Assembly: GCF_001939045.1 (NCBI RefSeq)
Contig: NZ_MKIM01000029.1
Span: 39,886-103,885, forward strand
From: Rhizobium oryziradicis
GTDB lineage: Bacteria; Pseudomonadota; Alphaproteobacteria; Rhizobiales; Rhizobiaceae
DNA length: 64,000 nucleotides
Direction: 5' to 3'
Every line of letters starts with the position of its first letter. Positions within the stretch are counted from its first letter, which is position 1. This document shows, piece after piece, positions 1 through 8,356 of this stretch. The position numbers and the translations under genes are program-made. Below the pieces are notes generated by a model. That model ran no database searches. It had not been told where the DNA came from and worked only from the letters and a program-made list of their open reading frames with translations.

Positions 1-28
1 GTACTTTGAAAAACGCGTGGCGTTATCG

Positions 29-595
29 TTAGGGCTGCATCAGCATCGATTTTGATGGATAATCCGACGCCCATGTGGCTGGCAGCGGTGCAACAAAGAC
101 ATTTTCGGTGCGCGTGCGGGTGATTTTCCACACACCATCAGGTTCTTTGCGGAAGGTGTTGTTGAGGCGCGACGAGCGCAAAAGCGCCTTGCCATCTGAA
201 AACAACCAGGGCTGCATATGCACCCATTGGCCGTCAGCAGTAGTTCCATTCTCATGGATGTGGATTTGCTCGGATGTCAGGTAGTGACAATTCAAGATCA
301 GCGCCGGATCTTTCTTACCACCCCAGAAGCCTTCAAAATGGCGACGAATGGCGGCCGCACCATCGGCCTTGCCGAATTGATTGGTGTAATATTCGCCAAC
401 GCCTTCCCACACGGCATCCTCGGTGTAAAGTTCCATGATGCGGTCGATGCGCTGGGCATCGTCCTCAACACCATATTCCGGGTTGGGCGTATCGCACAAA
501 AACATATACCGGGCCTGAATGCGGCGAATGTCGGCTTCTGCTTCAAGGACTTCTATACGATGAATCAAGCTCGCAAGGTCGGTTTGGCTGGTCAT
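29..595 (-). CDS. iacI: SnoaL/NTF2-like protein, IacI-like
   Basis: 188-residue protein of the SnoaL/NTF2-like cone fold, recognised from the EADIRRIQARYMFLCD start, the DRIMELYTEDAVWEG strand and the late RSSRLNNTF/WKITRTR segment. This fold is shared by ring-hydroxylating dioxygenase small subunits, ketosteroid isomerase and scytalone dehydratase. It lies divergent from iacHABCDEFG and best matches IacI, the small accessory protein of the indole-3-acetate pathway; its exact step is not established here. An upstream in-frame start at 643 exists, but ATG 595 is chosen because it begins MTSQTDLASLIHRIEVLE and follows a purine-rich AGGGAA stretch. In iac clusters I remember, iacI lies between iacB and iacC, so its divergent place is a rearrangement. 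Family is confident; the symbol rests on context. Confidence 0.7.
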   Translation of the reverse strand: MTSQTDLASLIHRIEVLEAEADIRRIQARYMFLCDTPNPEYGVEDDAQRIDRIMELYTEDAVWEGVGEYYTNQFGKADGAAAIRRHFEGFWGGKKDPALILNCHYLTSEQIHIHENGTTADGQWVHMQPWLFSDGKALLRSSRLNNTFRKEPDGVWKITRTRTENVFVAPLPATWASDYPSKSMLMQP

Positions 596-857
596 GAAAA
601 GTTCCCTGTTTAAATGTGTTCTCTTGCTGTGGTGAAGGCCCATGCGCTGCAGAGCGTGTGCTCAAACAAGGGCGGCGTGGTGATAAGATGCCGGGGTGGC
701 CTACACGAAGCCTAATACAGGTTCGGCACCGGTCAAGCGGTAATATTCACGCAATCAGGCGTCATTCTGTCTAAATGCCCGTAAGTGCCTGTTACCAAGC
801 GCAATCACACTCTTTGCTGTGGGTCAGAAACTGTTTTTCAGATTCCGCAACAGTATT

Positions 858-873
858 ACATGAATATTCATGT
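858..873. promoter_or_regulatory. Perfect palindrome, candidate MarR-type operator
   Basis: ACATGAATATTCATGT is a perfect 16-base inverted repeat about midway between the divergent iac transcripts. Size and AT-rich centre are typical of MarR/TetR operators. IacR, the known regulator of iac genes in other bacteria, is a MarR-family repressor, but no marR gene lies in this window. Operator function is inferred. Confidence 0.45.
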
Positions 874-1048
874 TATCGTCCCATCACCAAAATCAAGCAT
901 CTCCGTCAGGCCAGCAACGCCCAACCGGTGCCAAAATTTGAACTTTGTCAGTCTCTTGCGCCCGGCCCGCAGCACACGCGGGGCGGCCAATCTGCGTTTA
1001 AATGTCTGAAATAACGAAATAAAATTAAAAATCTTCACTGTTTTCCAA

Positions 1049-1077
1049 TTGACAAGCTGCAATTTTACGGTAATTTT
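1049..1077 (+). promoter_or_regulatory. Sigma70-like promoter for iacHABCDEFG
   Basis: A consensus -35 hexamer TTGACA at 1049-1054 is followed 16 bases later by TAATTT at 1071-1076, about 50 bases before the iacH start. The AATTTTAC octamer occurs twice (1061-1068 and 1072-1079), so the -10 lies inside a direct repeat. Confidence 0.4.
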
Positions 1078-1126
1078 ACTGCAATAAAAGGGAACCGGCC
1101 ATAAGGCTGATAAACAATGGTGCATC

Positions 1127-2287
1127 ATGAGCATTCCAGCAGAAAGCCATCTGGCGTTCATCGCCACATTTACGCTTGGTGATCCGCAAGGTCCTTGCGT
1201 GGCTGTCAAAGACTGTATCGACATTGCCAGCATGGTGACCCGCTGCGGCTGCGAAGCGCTGAACACTGCGCCGCCTGCCATCGCCAATGCCCCGGTGATT
1301 GATCACATGCTGGAATCCGGCTGCCAGATCATTGGCAAAACGCGGATGCACGAGCTGGCCTATGGCATGACCGGCATCAATGTTTTTGAGGGAACACCAA
1401 TCAACCCGAACTGGCCCGACCGTATCCCCGGTGGCTCCTCCTCCGGCTCGGCTGTGGCCGCCGCTGCTGGAGTGGTGGATTTTGCCATCGGTACAGACAC
1501 CGGTGGCTCGGTTCGCCAACCTGCCATCTGTTGCGGGGTTATTGGTTTCAAGCCAAGTTTTGGACGGGTTGATCGCACAGGTGCCCAACCTGCTCAAAGC
1601 TCGCTCGACAGCATTGGCCCCTTCGCCCGGACAATGTCGATGATCGAGCGGGCCATGGTAGCGATTGATCCGACATTTCAGATTGAGCATCTGGATCATG
1701 CGCCCCGCATTGCCCGGCTCACCATTGACGACAAGATTGATCCACGCATGGCTGAAGCCGCAATGGCGGTGCGGGCAGGGGACGGCAGTGTGATTGACAC
1801 TGTCGAGCTGGATTTGCTCGACGACGCCTTTTGCGCAGGCATGACCATTATTGCCCGCGAAACGCTTCTGGCCAATGCACACCTGCTTGATGCTGGTGCC
1901 CCCTTGGGTGAGGATGTGCGCAAACGCCTTGAAGGGGCCCGCGCTGTCACAGATGCGGAGATGACTGCCGCTGAACATATCAGGCAGCGTTTTATCGCCC
2001 AGGTTGATGCCATTCTCGAAAACCATGACGTTCTTTTGACACCCGCCATGCCGATTGTGCCGCCATTGCTCTCAGAGGCGCGCGATCCGTCCAAGGTTCT
2101 GACGCTGACCCGCTATTTGCGTCCATTCAATCTTTCCGGCCATCCGGCCATCGTTTTGCCCACTAAGACGGCAGACGGCCTGCCTTCAGGCGTCCAGCTT
2201 GTTGCCCGCAAAGGGCAGGACGCCCGTCTTTGCGCCGTTGCCCGCTGGCTCATTGAAACAAATCTGATTTTTCAGACGGAGGAATAA
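1127..2287 (+). CDS. iacH: Amidase-signature hydrolase IacH
   Basis: 386-residue amidase-signature enzyme. The Ser-cisSer-Lys triad is visible: Lys28 in VAVKD, the serine-rich GGSSSGS at 102-108 and nucleophile Ser128 in GTDTGGSVR. It is short at the N-terminus compared with the usual 450-500 residues, starting almost at the catalytic lysine, as in IacH/AtzF-like forms. It opens the plus-strand iac operon with only 4 bases before iacA. In indole-3-acetate breakdown IacH is thought to hydrolyse an amide formed after oxidation of the indole ring, on the way to catechol. The protein is cytoplasmic, with no signal peptide. Gene identity relies on the complete iac context. Confidence 0.8.
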   Translation: MSIPAESHLAFIATFTLGDPQGPCVAVKDCIDIASMVTRCGCEALNTAPPAIANAPVIDHMLESGCQIIGKTRMHELAYGMTGINVFEGTPINPNWPDRIPGGSSSGSAVAAAAGVVDFAIGTDTGGSVRQPAICCGVIGFKPSFGRVDRTGAQPAQSSLDSIGPFARTMSMIERAMVAIDPTFQIEHLDHAPRIARLTIDDKIDPRMAEAAMAVRAGDGSVIDTVELDLLDDAFCAGMTIIARETLLANAHLLDAGAPLGEDVRKRLEGARAVTDAEMTAAEHIRQRFIAQVDAILENHDVLLTPAMPIVPPLLSEARDPSKVLTLTRYLRPFNLSGHPAIVLPTKTADGLPSGVQLVARKGQDARLCAVARWLIETNLIFQTEE

Positions 2288-2291
2288 CACC

Positions 2292-3431
2292 ATGAATTCC
2301 CATAACCCGCCTGCACCGGGGGCCGCTCTTGAGGCCCTGAAGACTGAAATCGTCCAAAGACGAGAGGAATTTCAGGCCCTGCGTCATATTCCGCTCGATA
2401 TCGTGCGGAAATTTCAAGACATCGGCATTTATCGCGCTTTTGTACCAACCCGCTTTGGTGGCGACAATATTTCGCCGCAGGCTTTCTGTCGGCTGATTGA
2501 AGAAATCTCGATGGCCGATGCCTCGGCCGGTTGGGTTGCAAGTTTCGGCGTTTCGGCCACTTATCTTGCATCTTTGCCACCCGAAACCTATGCCAAAATC
2601 TATGGTGCTGATCCCAACACCGTGTTTTCCGGCGCAATGTTTCCGCCATGGCCTGCCCGCACCACGCCTCAAGGCTTTGAAGTCAGCGGCCGCTGGCCAT
2701 GGGGCTCGGGCGTCATGGGCGCATCGATTGTGGGTGCCGGTATTAAAGTTGAGGGTGAGAACAATCCTCTGCCGCGCACTGCCGTTATGCCGCGTGATAA
2801 AATCACCGTTGACGAAACCTGGGATACCATGGGTCTGCGGGCAACCGGCAGCCACGATATTGTTGCCGACAAGGTGATTGTGCCGGAAGAATGGACCTTC
2901 ATTCGCGGTGGCAAGCCGCAGCAGGATGATACCATCTTCCGCTATCCCGCCATGGCGCTGGCAGCGCAGGTGCTGGCTGTTGTGGCCCTTGGCACAGCGC
3001 GGTCCGCGCTTGATTGGGTGCGCAACAATGCCATCAGCCGCGCCTCGGTCACCGGTGCACCAAGCCCGGCCGCGCGTGCCTATATCCAGATTGATTATGC
3101 CAAGGCTGAAGGTGTGCTGATGGGGGCAAGATCTGCCTTCTACGACGCCATCGAACATGGCTGGGAGCAGATGCAAACCAAGGGCGAGGTTGATCGCCCG
3201 ACCATGATCCGGCTGCGCCATGCCGCCTCCAAAGCCGCGCAAGATGGCGCTGAAGCCGCTCGCCTTGCCTTTGTGATGGGTGGCTCGGAAGCCATGGCCA
3301 CCGGCCATCCGCTTGGGCGTGCGATGATTGATGCAGCCTGCGTTGCCCAGCACGCCTTTATCAATTCCGGCTCCTGGCAGGCCGCCGGAGCCGCGCTTTT
3401 TGAGCAGCCGACACCGGCTGGTTATCCATGA
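2292..3431 (+). CDS. iacA: Acyl-CoA dehydrogenase-fold flavin monooxygenase IacA
   Basis: 379-residue protein of the acyl-CoA dehydrogenase-like monooxygenase group (HsaA/HpaB-C2 type). The N-terminal helical domain contains IYRAFVPTRFGG and ADASAGW, the central beta domain GSGVMGAS and TWDTMGLRATGSHD, and the C-terminal helical domain GTARSALDWV. These enzymes use reduced flavin from a separate reductase, here most likely IacG. IacA performs the first oxidation of the indole ring of indole-3-acetate. Indole to indigo conversion by this family is known and would be a visible test. It sits second in the operon between iacH and iacB. Confidence 0.85.
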   Translation: MNSHNPPAPGAALEALKTEIVQRREEFQALRHIPLDIVRKFQDIGIYRAFVPTRFGGDNISPQAFCRLIEEISMADASAGWVASFGVSATYLASLPPETYAKIYGADPNTVFSGAMFPPWPARTTPQGFEVSGRWPWGSGVMGASIVGAGIKVEGENNPLPRTAVMPRDKITVDETWDTMGLRATGSHDIVADKVIVPEEWTFIRGGKPQQDDTIFRYPAMALAAQVLAVVALGTARSALDWVRNNAISRASVTGAPSPAARAYIQIDYAKAEGVLMGARSAFYDAIEHGWEQMQTKGEVDRPTMIRLRHAASKAAQDGAEAARLAFVMGGSEAMATGHPLGRAMIDAACVAQHAFINSGSWQAAGAALFEQPTPAGYP

Positions 3432-3452
3432 TTGTTGTAACTTGAGGATTTT

Positions 3453-3818
3453 ATGATGACAGAACCGACACCCATCCGCACGCTTCTGTGCCTGGCCGTG
3501 CAGCCCGCGTTTTTCGATCTTCCGTTCAACAAGATCGGTCCGGTCTGGAAGGGTACGCAGGAATTCATGAGCGGGGTTGCCAAGCTTGACGGCGTCACTG
3601 TTTTGGGAACGCTGGATGACGACCAGACGCAAGTGGGCACCTCACCCTCCTTTCCCTGGACCTGGTATATGATGTGCGATTTCCCAGACCGCCAGTCTGT
3701 GATTGCCGCCTGCAATCTGCTGCGCACCATTGTGGTCGATGAGGATGACCACCGGCTTTGGAAATATATGCGCGTTGAAGCCCGCATGGGCCGAGCGCTG
3801 ACCATTCCAGACCTATGA
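3453..3818 (+). CDS. iacB: Conserved iac-cluster protein IacB
   Basis: 121-residue soluble protein with no signal peptide. It matches IacB in size and in position directly after iacA and before the dioxygenase genes. Visible features are an ATP-site-free alpha/beta pattern, the aromatic block PSFPWTWYMMCDFPD around residues 67-81 and RLWKYMRVEARMG near the end. No catalytic motif can be named. The role of IacB is not clearly established; a small dimeric accessory or isomerase-like role is possible. Two ATG codons (3453, 3456) are adjacent; the first is used. A 40-base gap precedes iacC. Confidence 0.65.
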   Translation: MMTEPTPIRTLLCLAVQPAFFDLPFNKIGPVWKGTQEFMSGVAKLDGVTVLGTLDDDQTQVGTSPSFPWTWYMMCDFPDRQSVIAACNLLRTIVVDEDDHRLWKYMRVEARMGRALTIPDL

Positions 3819-3858
3819 ATTTGCGCCAGACCTATCAATTTTGCGAGAGGAACAACCA

Positions 3859-5130
3859 ATGTCGCAAGCACAGATGAAATTCAGCGATCTGGACGCGCTC
3901 TATTCGCCAGATGCCAAAGTGGCAACCTCCATGTACGAAGATCCAGACCTCTTCAAAGAAGAGATGCAGCGGATTTTTCACAACACTTGGGTTTGGGTGG
4001 CCCATCAGAGCGAGGTGCCTGAAAAGGGATCGTTCAAACTCTCAACCGTCGGTCAGGATCCTGTGATCGTCGTGCGCGATCGCAAGGACCAGATCCACGT
4101 CATGGTCAACCGGTGTCGCCACAGGGCGGCCACCGTCTGTGAGGTCAAGAAGGGCAAAACCTCGTCTTTCCAATGCCCTTACCATGGCTGGGGCTATGGT
4201 CTGGATGGTTCCTTGCGCGCACTTCCCTACCCTGAGCAATATGGCGATGACTTTGATAAGGAAAGCCACGGCTTACGCAAACTGCGCACCGAGAGCTATG
4301 GCGGCATGATTTTTGCCACCTTCAACGAGGACATTGAGCCGCTGGCGGATTTTCTCGGCCCGGTGAAGAAATGGATCGACCTGTTTATGAAGCAGGGCGG
4401 TGGTTTTCCGGTCAAGGTTTTGGGCGAGCATCAGTTCAGCGTGCCCATGAACTGGAAGGTTCAGCTGGAAAACACCACAGATGCCTATCACTTCCCGGTG
4501 GTGCACAAGAGCTTCCTTCAGTCGCTCGATGGCCAGACCAACGAGATTTTCCAGTTTCTCGAAACGGGAAAAGGCTGCGTTGAAGACCTCGGCAATGGCC
4601 ATTCCGTGATGGTAATGATCCCCGAACTGGTGGATCTCGATGAAAATCTCGACGATCCTATCCCGGACCGTTTCGAAGAGCTGGCGCAAGAGCTGCGCGA
4701 TGAGGGCTATCCGGACGATCAGGTGCGCAAGATCGTGCGTGCCGTCGGCGGCGCAGGCTTTAACCTCAACCTGTTTCCCAATGTGTCGTTTTCGCTGTCT
4801 TTCTTCCGCGTTTTGACACCGATCTCAGTGAATAAAACCGATGTCCGTCACATTGCCCTTGGCATGGAGGGCGGCCCGGCTGCGGCCAACCGCATGCGTC
4901 TGCGCCTGCATGAGCATTTTCAAGGCCCGATGGGCTTTGGCTCACCAGATGATGCCGAAGTGTGGGAGCGCGTGCAGCGCGGAACCCAAGGCGGTGAAGA
5001 GCTGAAGATTCTGGTCAATCGCGGCATCATTGATGAAACCCCCGGCGAGGCTGGCCCCATTGGCCACATCAGCGCGGAAACCGGAATGCGCGCCGCTTAT
5101 GCGATGTGGAAGAGGATGATGTCGGTATGA
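3859..5130 (+). CDS. iacC: Rieske aromatic dioxygenase, large subunit IacC
   Basis: 423-residue ring-hydroxylating dioxygenase alpha subunit. The Rieske [2Fe-2S] ligands are Cys86/His88 (CRH) and Cys106/His109 (CPYHGW). The mononuclear iron site is in DAYHFPVVH, with Asp208, His211 and His216. ATG 3859 is chosen over an upstream TTG at 3841 because it has a GAGAGGAA ribosome site and gives the usual N-terminus. The last codons overlap iacD in an ATGA. With IacD and the reductase IacF it forms the dioxygenase that completes conversion of the oxidised auxin intermediate to catechol. No ring-cleavage genes for catechol are in the window. Confidence 0.88.
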   Translation: MSQAQMKFSDLDALYSPDAKVATSMYEDPDLFKEEMQRIFHNTWVWVAHQSEVPEKGSFKLSTVGQDPVIVVRDRKDQIHVMVNRCRHRAATVCEVKKGKTSSFQCPYHGWGYGLDGSLRALPYPEQYGDDFDKESHGLRKLRTESYGGMIFATFNEDIEPLADFLGPVKKWIDLFMKQGGGFPVKVLGEHQFSVPMNWKVQLENTTDAYHFPVVHKSFLQSLDGQTNEIFQFLETGKGCVEDLGNGHSVMVMIPELVDLDENLDDPIPDRFEELAQELRDEGYPDDQVRKIVRAVGGAGFNLNLFPNVSFSLSFFRVLTPISVNKTDVRHIALGMEGGPAAANRMRLRLHEHFQGPMGFGSPDDAEVWERVQRGTQGGEELKILVNRGIIDETPGEAGPIGHISAETGMRAAYAMWKRMMSV

Positions 5131-5621
5131 ACATGATCACGACAATCAAAGACGATGCGCTTTTGCAAAAGGTCAGCGCTTTTCTGTGGGCTGAAGCCGA
5201 TCTGCTGGATGGCAAAAACTATGACGCCTGGCTGGCGCTCTGGCTCAAAGATGGCATGTATACGCTGCCCATCGGCGACACCGAGGATTTCGACAATGCG
5301 CTGAACCTGTGCCACGACAACGATAAAATGCGCCGTGAGCGGATCAAGCGCTTTCAGCAAGGGTTCTCGATCTCGTCGGCACCGCCTGCCAAAACCATCC
5401 GAACCGTGTCACGCTTTGTCATCACCCATGTTGAGGGTGATGAGGTGACGGTGACCAGCGCCGAACATGTGATTGAAGACAAGTTTGGCAGACAGCGCGT
5501 TTGGGCTGCGAACATGACCCACACGCTGGTCATGGCCACAGACGGCTTTAAAATCCGCACCAAAGTGGTGCGCCTTCTCAACTCGGATGGGATGCTGAAT
5601 TCGTTCAGCTATTTGTTCTAA
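5127..5621 (+). CDS. iacD: Aromatic dioxygenase small subunit IacD
   Basis: 164-residue beta subunit of the ring-hydroxylating dioxygenase, with the SnoaL-like fold. Typical features are FLWAEADLLDGKNYDAWLAL near the start, the RRERIKRFQ segment and the RTKVVRLLNSD strand before the end. ATG 5127 overlaps the iacC stop by four bases, giving translational coupling in the expected large-small order. A GTG at 5106 would add seven residues but is less likely. The beta subunit is structural in the alpha3beta3 hexamer. It ends one base into the start codon of iacE. Confidence 0.85.
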   Translation: MNMITTIKDDALLQKVSAFLWAEADLLDGKNYDAWLALWLKDGMYTLPIGDTEDFDNALNLCHDNDKMRRERIKRFQQGFSISSAPPAKTIRTVSRFVITHVEGDEVTVTSAEHVIEDKFGRQRVWAANMTHTLVMATDGFKIRTKVVRLLNSDGMLNSFSYLF

Positions 5622-6382
5622 TGGTAGCGCCCCTTCCCGAAAAAATCCAGACCGCCGTTGTCACGGGTGCGGCCCGTGGCGTGGGGGCCGAAATTGCCAG
5701 AGCATTGCACCGCGCAGGCTTCCGGGTTGTCATTTCCGATCTTGATGCGGATGCAGGCTCAGCCCTTGCCTCCGAGCTGGATCTGGCCGGTGAAACGGCG
5801 GTGACCGCAACGCTTGATGTCAGCAAGCCCGAGGATTTTCAAACCATCCTTGATCGCTGTATCGAGCGTTGGGGCTCGGTGGAAGTGCTGGTCAACAATG
5901 CCGCACGCACCGCCGTCAAACCTCTGCTCGATATTGATCCTGCGGATTTCAACGCCATTCTGACCACCAATGCTGGCGGCACCTTTGCCGGTAGCCAAAT
6001 TTTTGGCCGCCACTTCAAACAGCGTGGCTATGGCCGGATCATCAATCTCGCGTCACTTGCGGGTCAAAATGGCGGCACCGCCACAGGTGCCCATTACGCC
6101 GCCTCCAAGGGTGCCATTTTGACGCTGACCAAAGTGTTTGCCCGTGATCTGGCTCCCTTCGGTGTCACCTGCAACGCCATTGCCCCCGGGCCCATGGATA
6201 CGCCCATGGTCCGCTCGGTGATCACACCGGATAAAATGCAGGCGGCGCTGGCCAATATTCCGGTGGGAGAGCTGGGGGATCCGGCCTTCGTGGCCGAATT
6301 GGTGGCACTGCTGGCAGGCCCTAAAGCAAGTTTCGTCAATGGCGCCTGCTGGGACGTCAATGGCGGCCTCTATATGAGATAA
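5621..6382 (+). CDS. iacE: Short-chain dehydrogenase/reductase IacE
   Basis: 253-residue classical SDR. The nucleotide-binding motif is TGAARGVG near residue 13, NNAA is present, and the catalytic pair is in YAASK. The C-terminal WDVNGGLYM is typical. Its ATG shares its first base with the stop codon of iacD (TAATG), so translation is coupled. In the iac pathway the SDR is proposed to oxidise or reduce an early hydroxylated/keto indole-acetate intermediate. The exact substrate cannot be read from sequence. Confidence 0.82.
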   Translation: MVAPLPEKIQTAVVTGAARGVGAEIARALHRAGFRVVISDLDADAGSALASELDLAGETAVTATLDVSKPEDFQTILDRCIERWGSVEVLVNNAARTAVKPLLDIDPADFNAILTTNAGGTFAGSQIFGRHFKQRGYGRIINLASLAGQNGGTATGAHYAASKGAILTLTKVFARDLAPFGVTCNAIAPGPMDTPMVRSVITPDKMQAALANIPVGELGDPAFVAELVALLAGPKASFVNGACWDVNGGLYMR

Positions 6383-6391
6383 GGTGGAATT

Positions 6392-7360
6392 ATGGCCTCG
6401 AACATGATGAAATTGACGGTTGCCAAACGGATCGAAGAGCCGGGCGGCATTGTGCGCTTGACGCTCGTTGACGCTTCCGGTGCGGCCCTGCCCGCATTTG
6501 AGGCTGGCGCTCATCTCGATCTGCATCTTCAGGATGGGCAGATTGATCTTTGGCGGCAATATTCACTGTGTTCGGACCCGCAGGAGCAAAGCTTCTACGA
6601 AATCGGTGTTCTGCTCGATCCCAAATCGCGCGGCGGTTCCATCGCCGTGCATCGCCTCGCAACGGTGGGTGCGCAGTTTGACGTTGAAGGCCCGCGCAAT
6701 CATTTTCCGCTGGATGAAACGGCGCGCAAAACCGTATTGCTGGGCGGTGGCATTGGCATCACGCCCATGCTGGCCATGGCGCAGCGGCTTCATCGCCTTG
6801 GCCGCGATTTCACCTTGCATTTTTGCACGCGCTCAAGCGAGGTTACCGCCTTTAAAACCATGATTGCCGATGCCCCTTGGGCCTCAAACGTTGTGTTTCA
6901 CTTCGATGATCAGGCGGAAGAGCAGCGCCTCAATCTGAAACGCGATCTGCCGCCGCCTGCAAAAGATGTGCATCTCTACGTCTGCGGCCCGCAAGGGTTT
7001 ATGGATTGGGTGATCAACACCGCAGAAGCCGCAGGCCATGCCTCCGCCAACGTCCACCGCGAATATTTCTCGGCGGATGTCGACCAATCGGGCGACGGAT
7101 TTGATGTTGTGGCCAAACGATCCGGCATCACGGTGCGGGTGGAGGCTGGCAACACCATTGCCAAGGCACTCGCACAGGCCGGGGTCAAAATTGAAGTGAA
7201 ATGTGAAGAAGGTGTCTGCGGCACCTGCGTGACCGACGTTCTGGAAGGCACTCCCGATCATCGCGACAAATTCCTGACCGACGAAGAACGAGAAGAAGGC
7301 ACGATGATCTGTGCCTGCTGCTCACGCGCATCCTCCTCAACTCTGGTATTGGACATTTGA
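6392..7360 (+). CDS. iacF: Dioxygenase reductase IacF (flavin + plant-type 2Fe-2S)
   Basis: 322-residue reductase of the phthalate dioxygenase reductase family. It has an N-terminal flavin-binding barrel (RQYSLCSDP), a nucleotide-binding middle domain (LLGGGIGITPM and YVCGPQGFMDW), and a C-terminal ferredoxin domain with CEEGVCGTC followed by a fourth cysteine in CACCS. It passes electrons from NAD(P)H through flavin and 2Fe-2S to the IacCD Rieske centre. The order and length are normal. It starts nine bases after iacE and overlaps the TTG upstream of iacG. Confidence 0.87.
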   Translation: MASNMMKLTVAKRIEEPGGIVRLTLVDASGAALPAFEAGAHLDLHLQDGQIDLWRQYSLCSDPQEQSFYEIGVLLDPKSRGGSIAVHRLATVGAQFDVEGPRNHFPLDETARKTVLLGGGIGITPMLAMAQRLHRLGRDFTLHFCTRSSEVTAFKTMIADAPWASNVVFHFDDQAEEQRLNLKRDLPPPAKDVHLYVCGPQGFMDWVINTAEAAGHASANVHREYFSADVDQSGDGFDVVAKRSGITVRVEAGNTIAKALAQAGVKIEVKCEEGVCGTCVTDVLEGTPDHRDKFLTDEEREEGTMICACCSRASSSTLVLDI

Positions 7361-7362
7361 TC

Positions 7363-7875
7363 ATGACAACTCCACAGACTGCACCCGAAATTTCGCCCAA
7401 GGCCCAGGCATTTCGCGACGGCATGAGCCGCCTGGGTGCGGCGGTCAATATTGTCACCACCGATGGCCCGGCAGGCCGCCACGGCTTGACCGTTTCCGCC
7501 GTATGCTCGGTCACGGATACCCCACCAACCTTGCTGGTTTGCATCAACAAAAGCAGCCACGCACACAATGCCTTTGTCGAAAACAAGGTGCTTTGCGTCA
7601 ACGTGCTCAGCCCCAGCCATGAAGAGCTGTCGCGCGCCTTTGCCCGCTGGACCGGCGAAGACCGGTTCGCAAAAACCGAGTGGCATAGCAACGGCACCGG
7701 CGCACCCGTGCTGGCCGACGCAGCCGTGGCCTTTGATTGTCGTATTGTCGAATGTCAAACCCGCGGCACCCATACCGTATTTTTCTGCGAGGTGATGGCA
7801 ACCGAACTGGCTGAAGGCAATACGGATGGTCTGGTGTGGTTTAGCCGCCGCTTTCACCCGCTGGAAGCCTCATAA
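7363..7875 (+). CDS. iacG: Flavin reductase IacG
   Basis: 170-residue flavin reductase of the HpaC/HsaB-like FMN-binding split-barrel family. Typical signatures are AAVNIVTTDGPAGRHGLTVSA, SVTDTPPTLLVCIN and, near the end, GRHGL-type flavin contacts with LVWFSRRF. It supplies reduced flavin to the monooxygenase IacA. ATG 7363 is chosen; a TTG at 7357 overlapping the iacF stop would add two residues. This is the last gene of the iac operon and is followed by 481 bases before the transporter genes. Confidence 0.83.
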   Translation: MTTPQTAPEISPKAQAFRDGMSRLGAAVNIVTTDGPAGRHGLTVSAVCSVTDTPPTLLVCINKSSHAHNAFVENKVLCVNVLSPSHEELSRAFARWTGEDRFAKTEWHSNGTGAPVLADAAVAFDCRIVECQTRGTHTVFFCEVMATELAEGNTDGLVWFSRRFHPLEAS

Positions 7876-7961
7876 TCCAACCCGCTTGCAGAGCAATGTA
7901 AAAGCAACTTTTCGCCACAGCATAAGTATATCGGCGTGGCGCGCTTGAATATCCAGATCGC

Positions 7962-7984
7962 TATGCGTTTTATAAAAACGCATA
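7962..7984. promoter_or_regulatory. Inverted repeat, 10-base arms
   Basis: TATGCGTTTT and AAAACGCATA form perfect 10-base arms around a 3-base spacer. No U-tract follows on either strand, so it is more likely an operator than a terminator. Confidence 0.45.
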
Positions 7985-7991
7985 AAGAACA

Positions 7992-8007
7992 ATCTAACGC
8001 GTTAGAT
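7992..8007. promoter_or_regulatory. Perfect 16-base palindrome, candidate operator
   Basis: ATCTAACGCGTTAGAT is perfectly symmetric with a central CG, a form common in LacI-family operators. It is eight bases from the preceding inverted repeat. No LacI-family gene is in the window, and the sequence differs from the palindrome at 858-873. Confidence 0.45.
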
Positions 8008-8356
8008 CAGCTGCATAATGTCCGTCTCAAATCGACTGCGGTTTAAGGAATTATGCGCAGGTGATCCCTGACAAGCGGAAAAGTGTGGATGCGTCAGCAT
8101 CTGCTGTTCCGCAGCGGGCGACGATTTCGTCTCAATTATTAGCACAAAAATGTTTTCCAAAAAACGCAAAAATCTTCTGCGCATCAACGTGCTAGCCTTC
8201 ATTTACAGGCGATCACGAAAACTTGAAAAGGGTTTCGATGAGATGCCAGAAACGAAAATCGGCAATCTGTCTCGTTCACGCTCAACATGACGGAGGCACG
8301 CTGATTTCAAGACGCTCAAAAACAACAATCAGATCACAAACTGATAGGGGAACACA

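Larger units (their letters stand above)
596..1126. promoter_or_regulatory. Divergent iacI / iacHABCDEFG control region
   Basis: 531 bases between two divergent starts with no credible gene; the short reading frames here lack a plausible start and family. It holds a perfect 16-base palindrome at 858-873 and an AT-rich promoter-like stretch at 1015-1085. The placement suggests both transcripts are controlled together from this region. Confidence 0.6.
7876..8356 (+). promoter_or_regulatory. Control region ahead of the TRAP transporter
   Basis: 481 bases without a credible gene. It holds two clean inverted repeats (7962-7984 and 7992-8007) close to the iacG end and an A/T-rich stretch at 8130-8185 where AAAAACGCA recurs. 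The size and the palindromes suggest the transporter has its own regulated promoter rather than only read-through from iac. Confidence 0.5.

Noticed and set aside
1076..2026. Long minus-strand frame over iacH
   Set aside because: Antisense shadow of the amidase gene; the protein has no family features.
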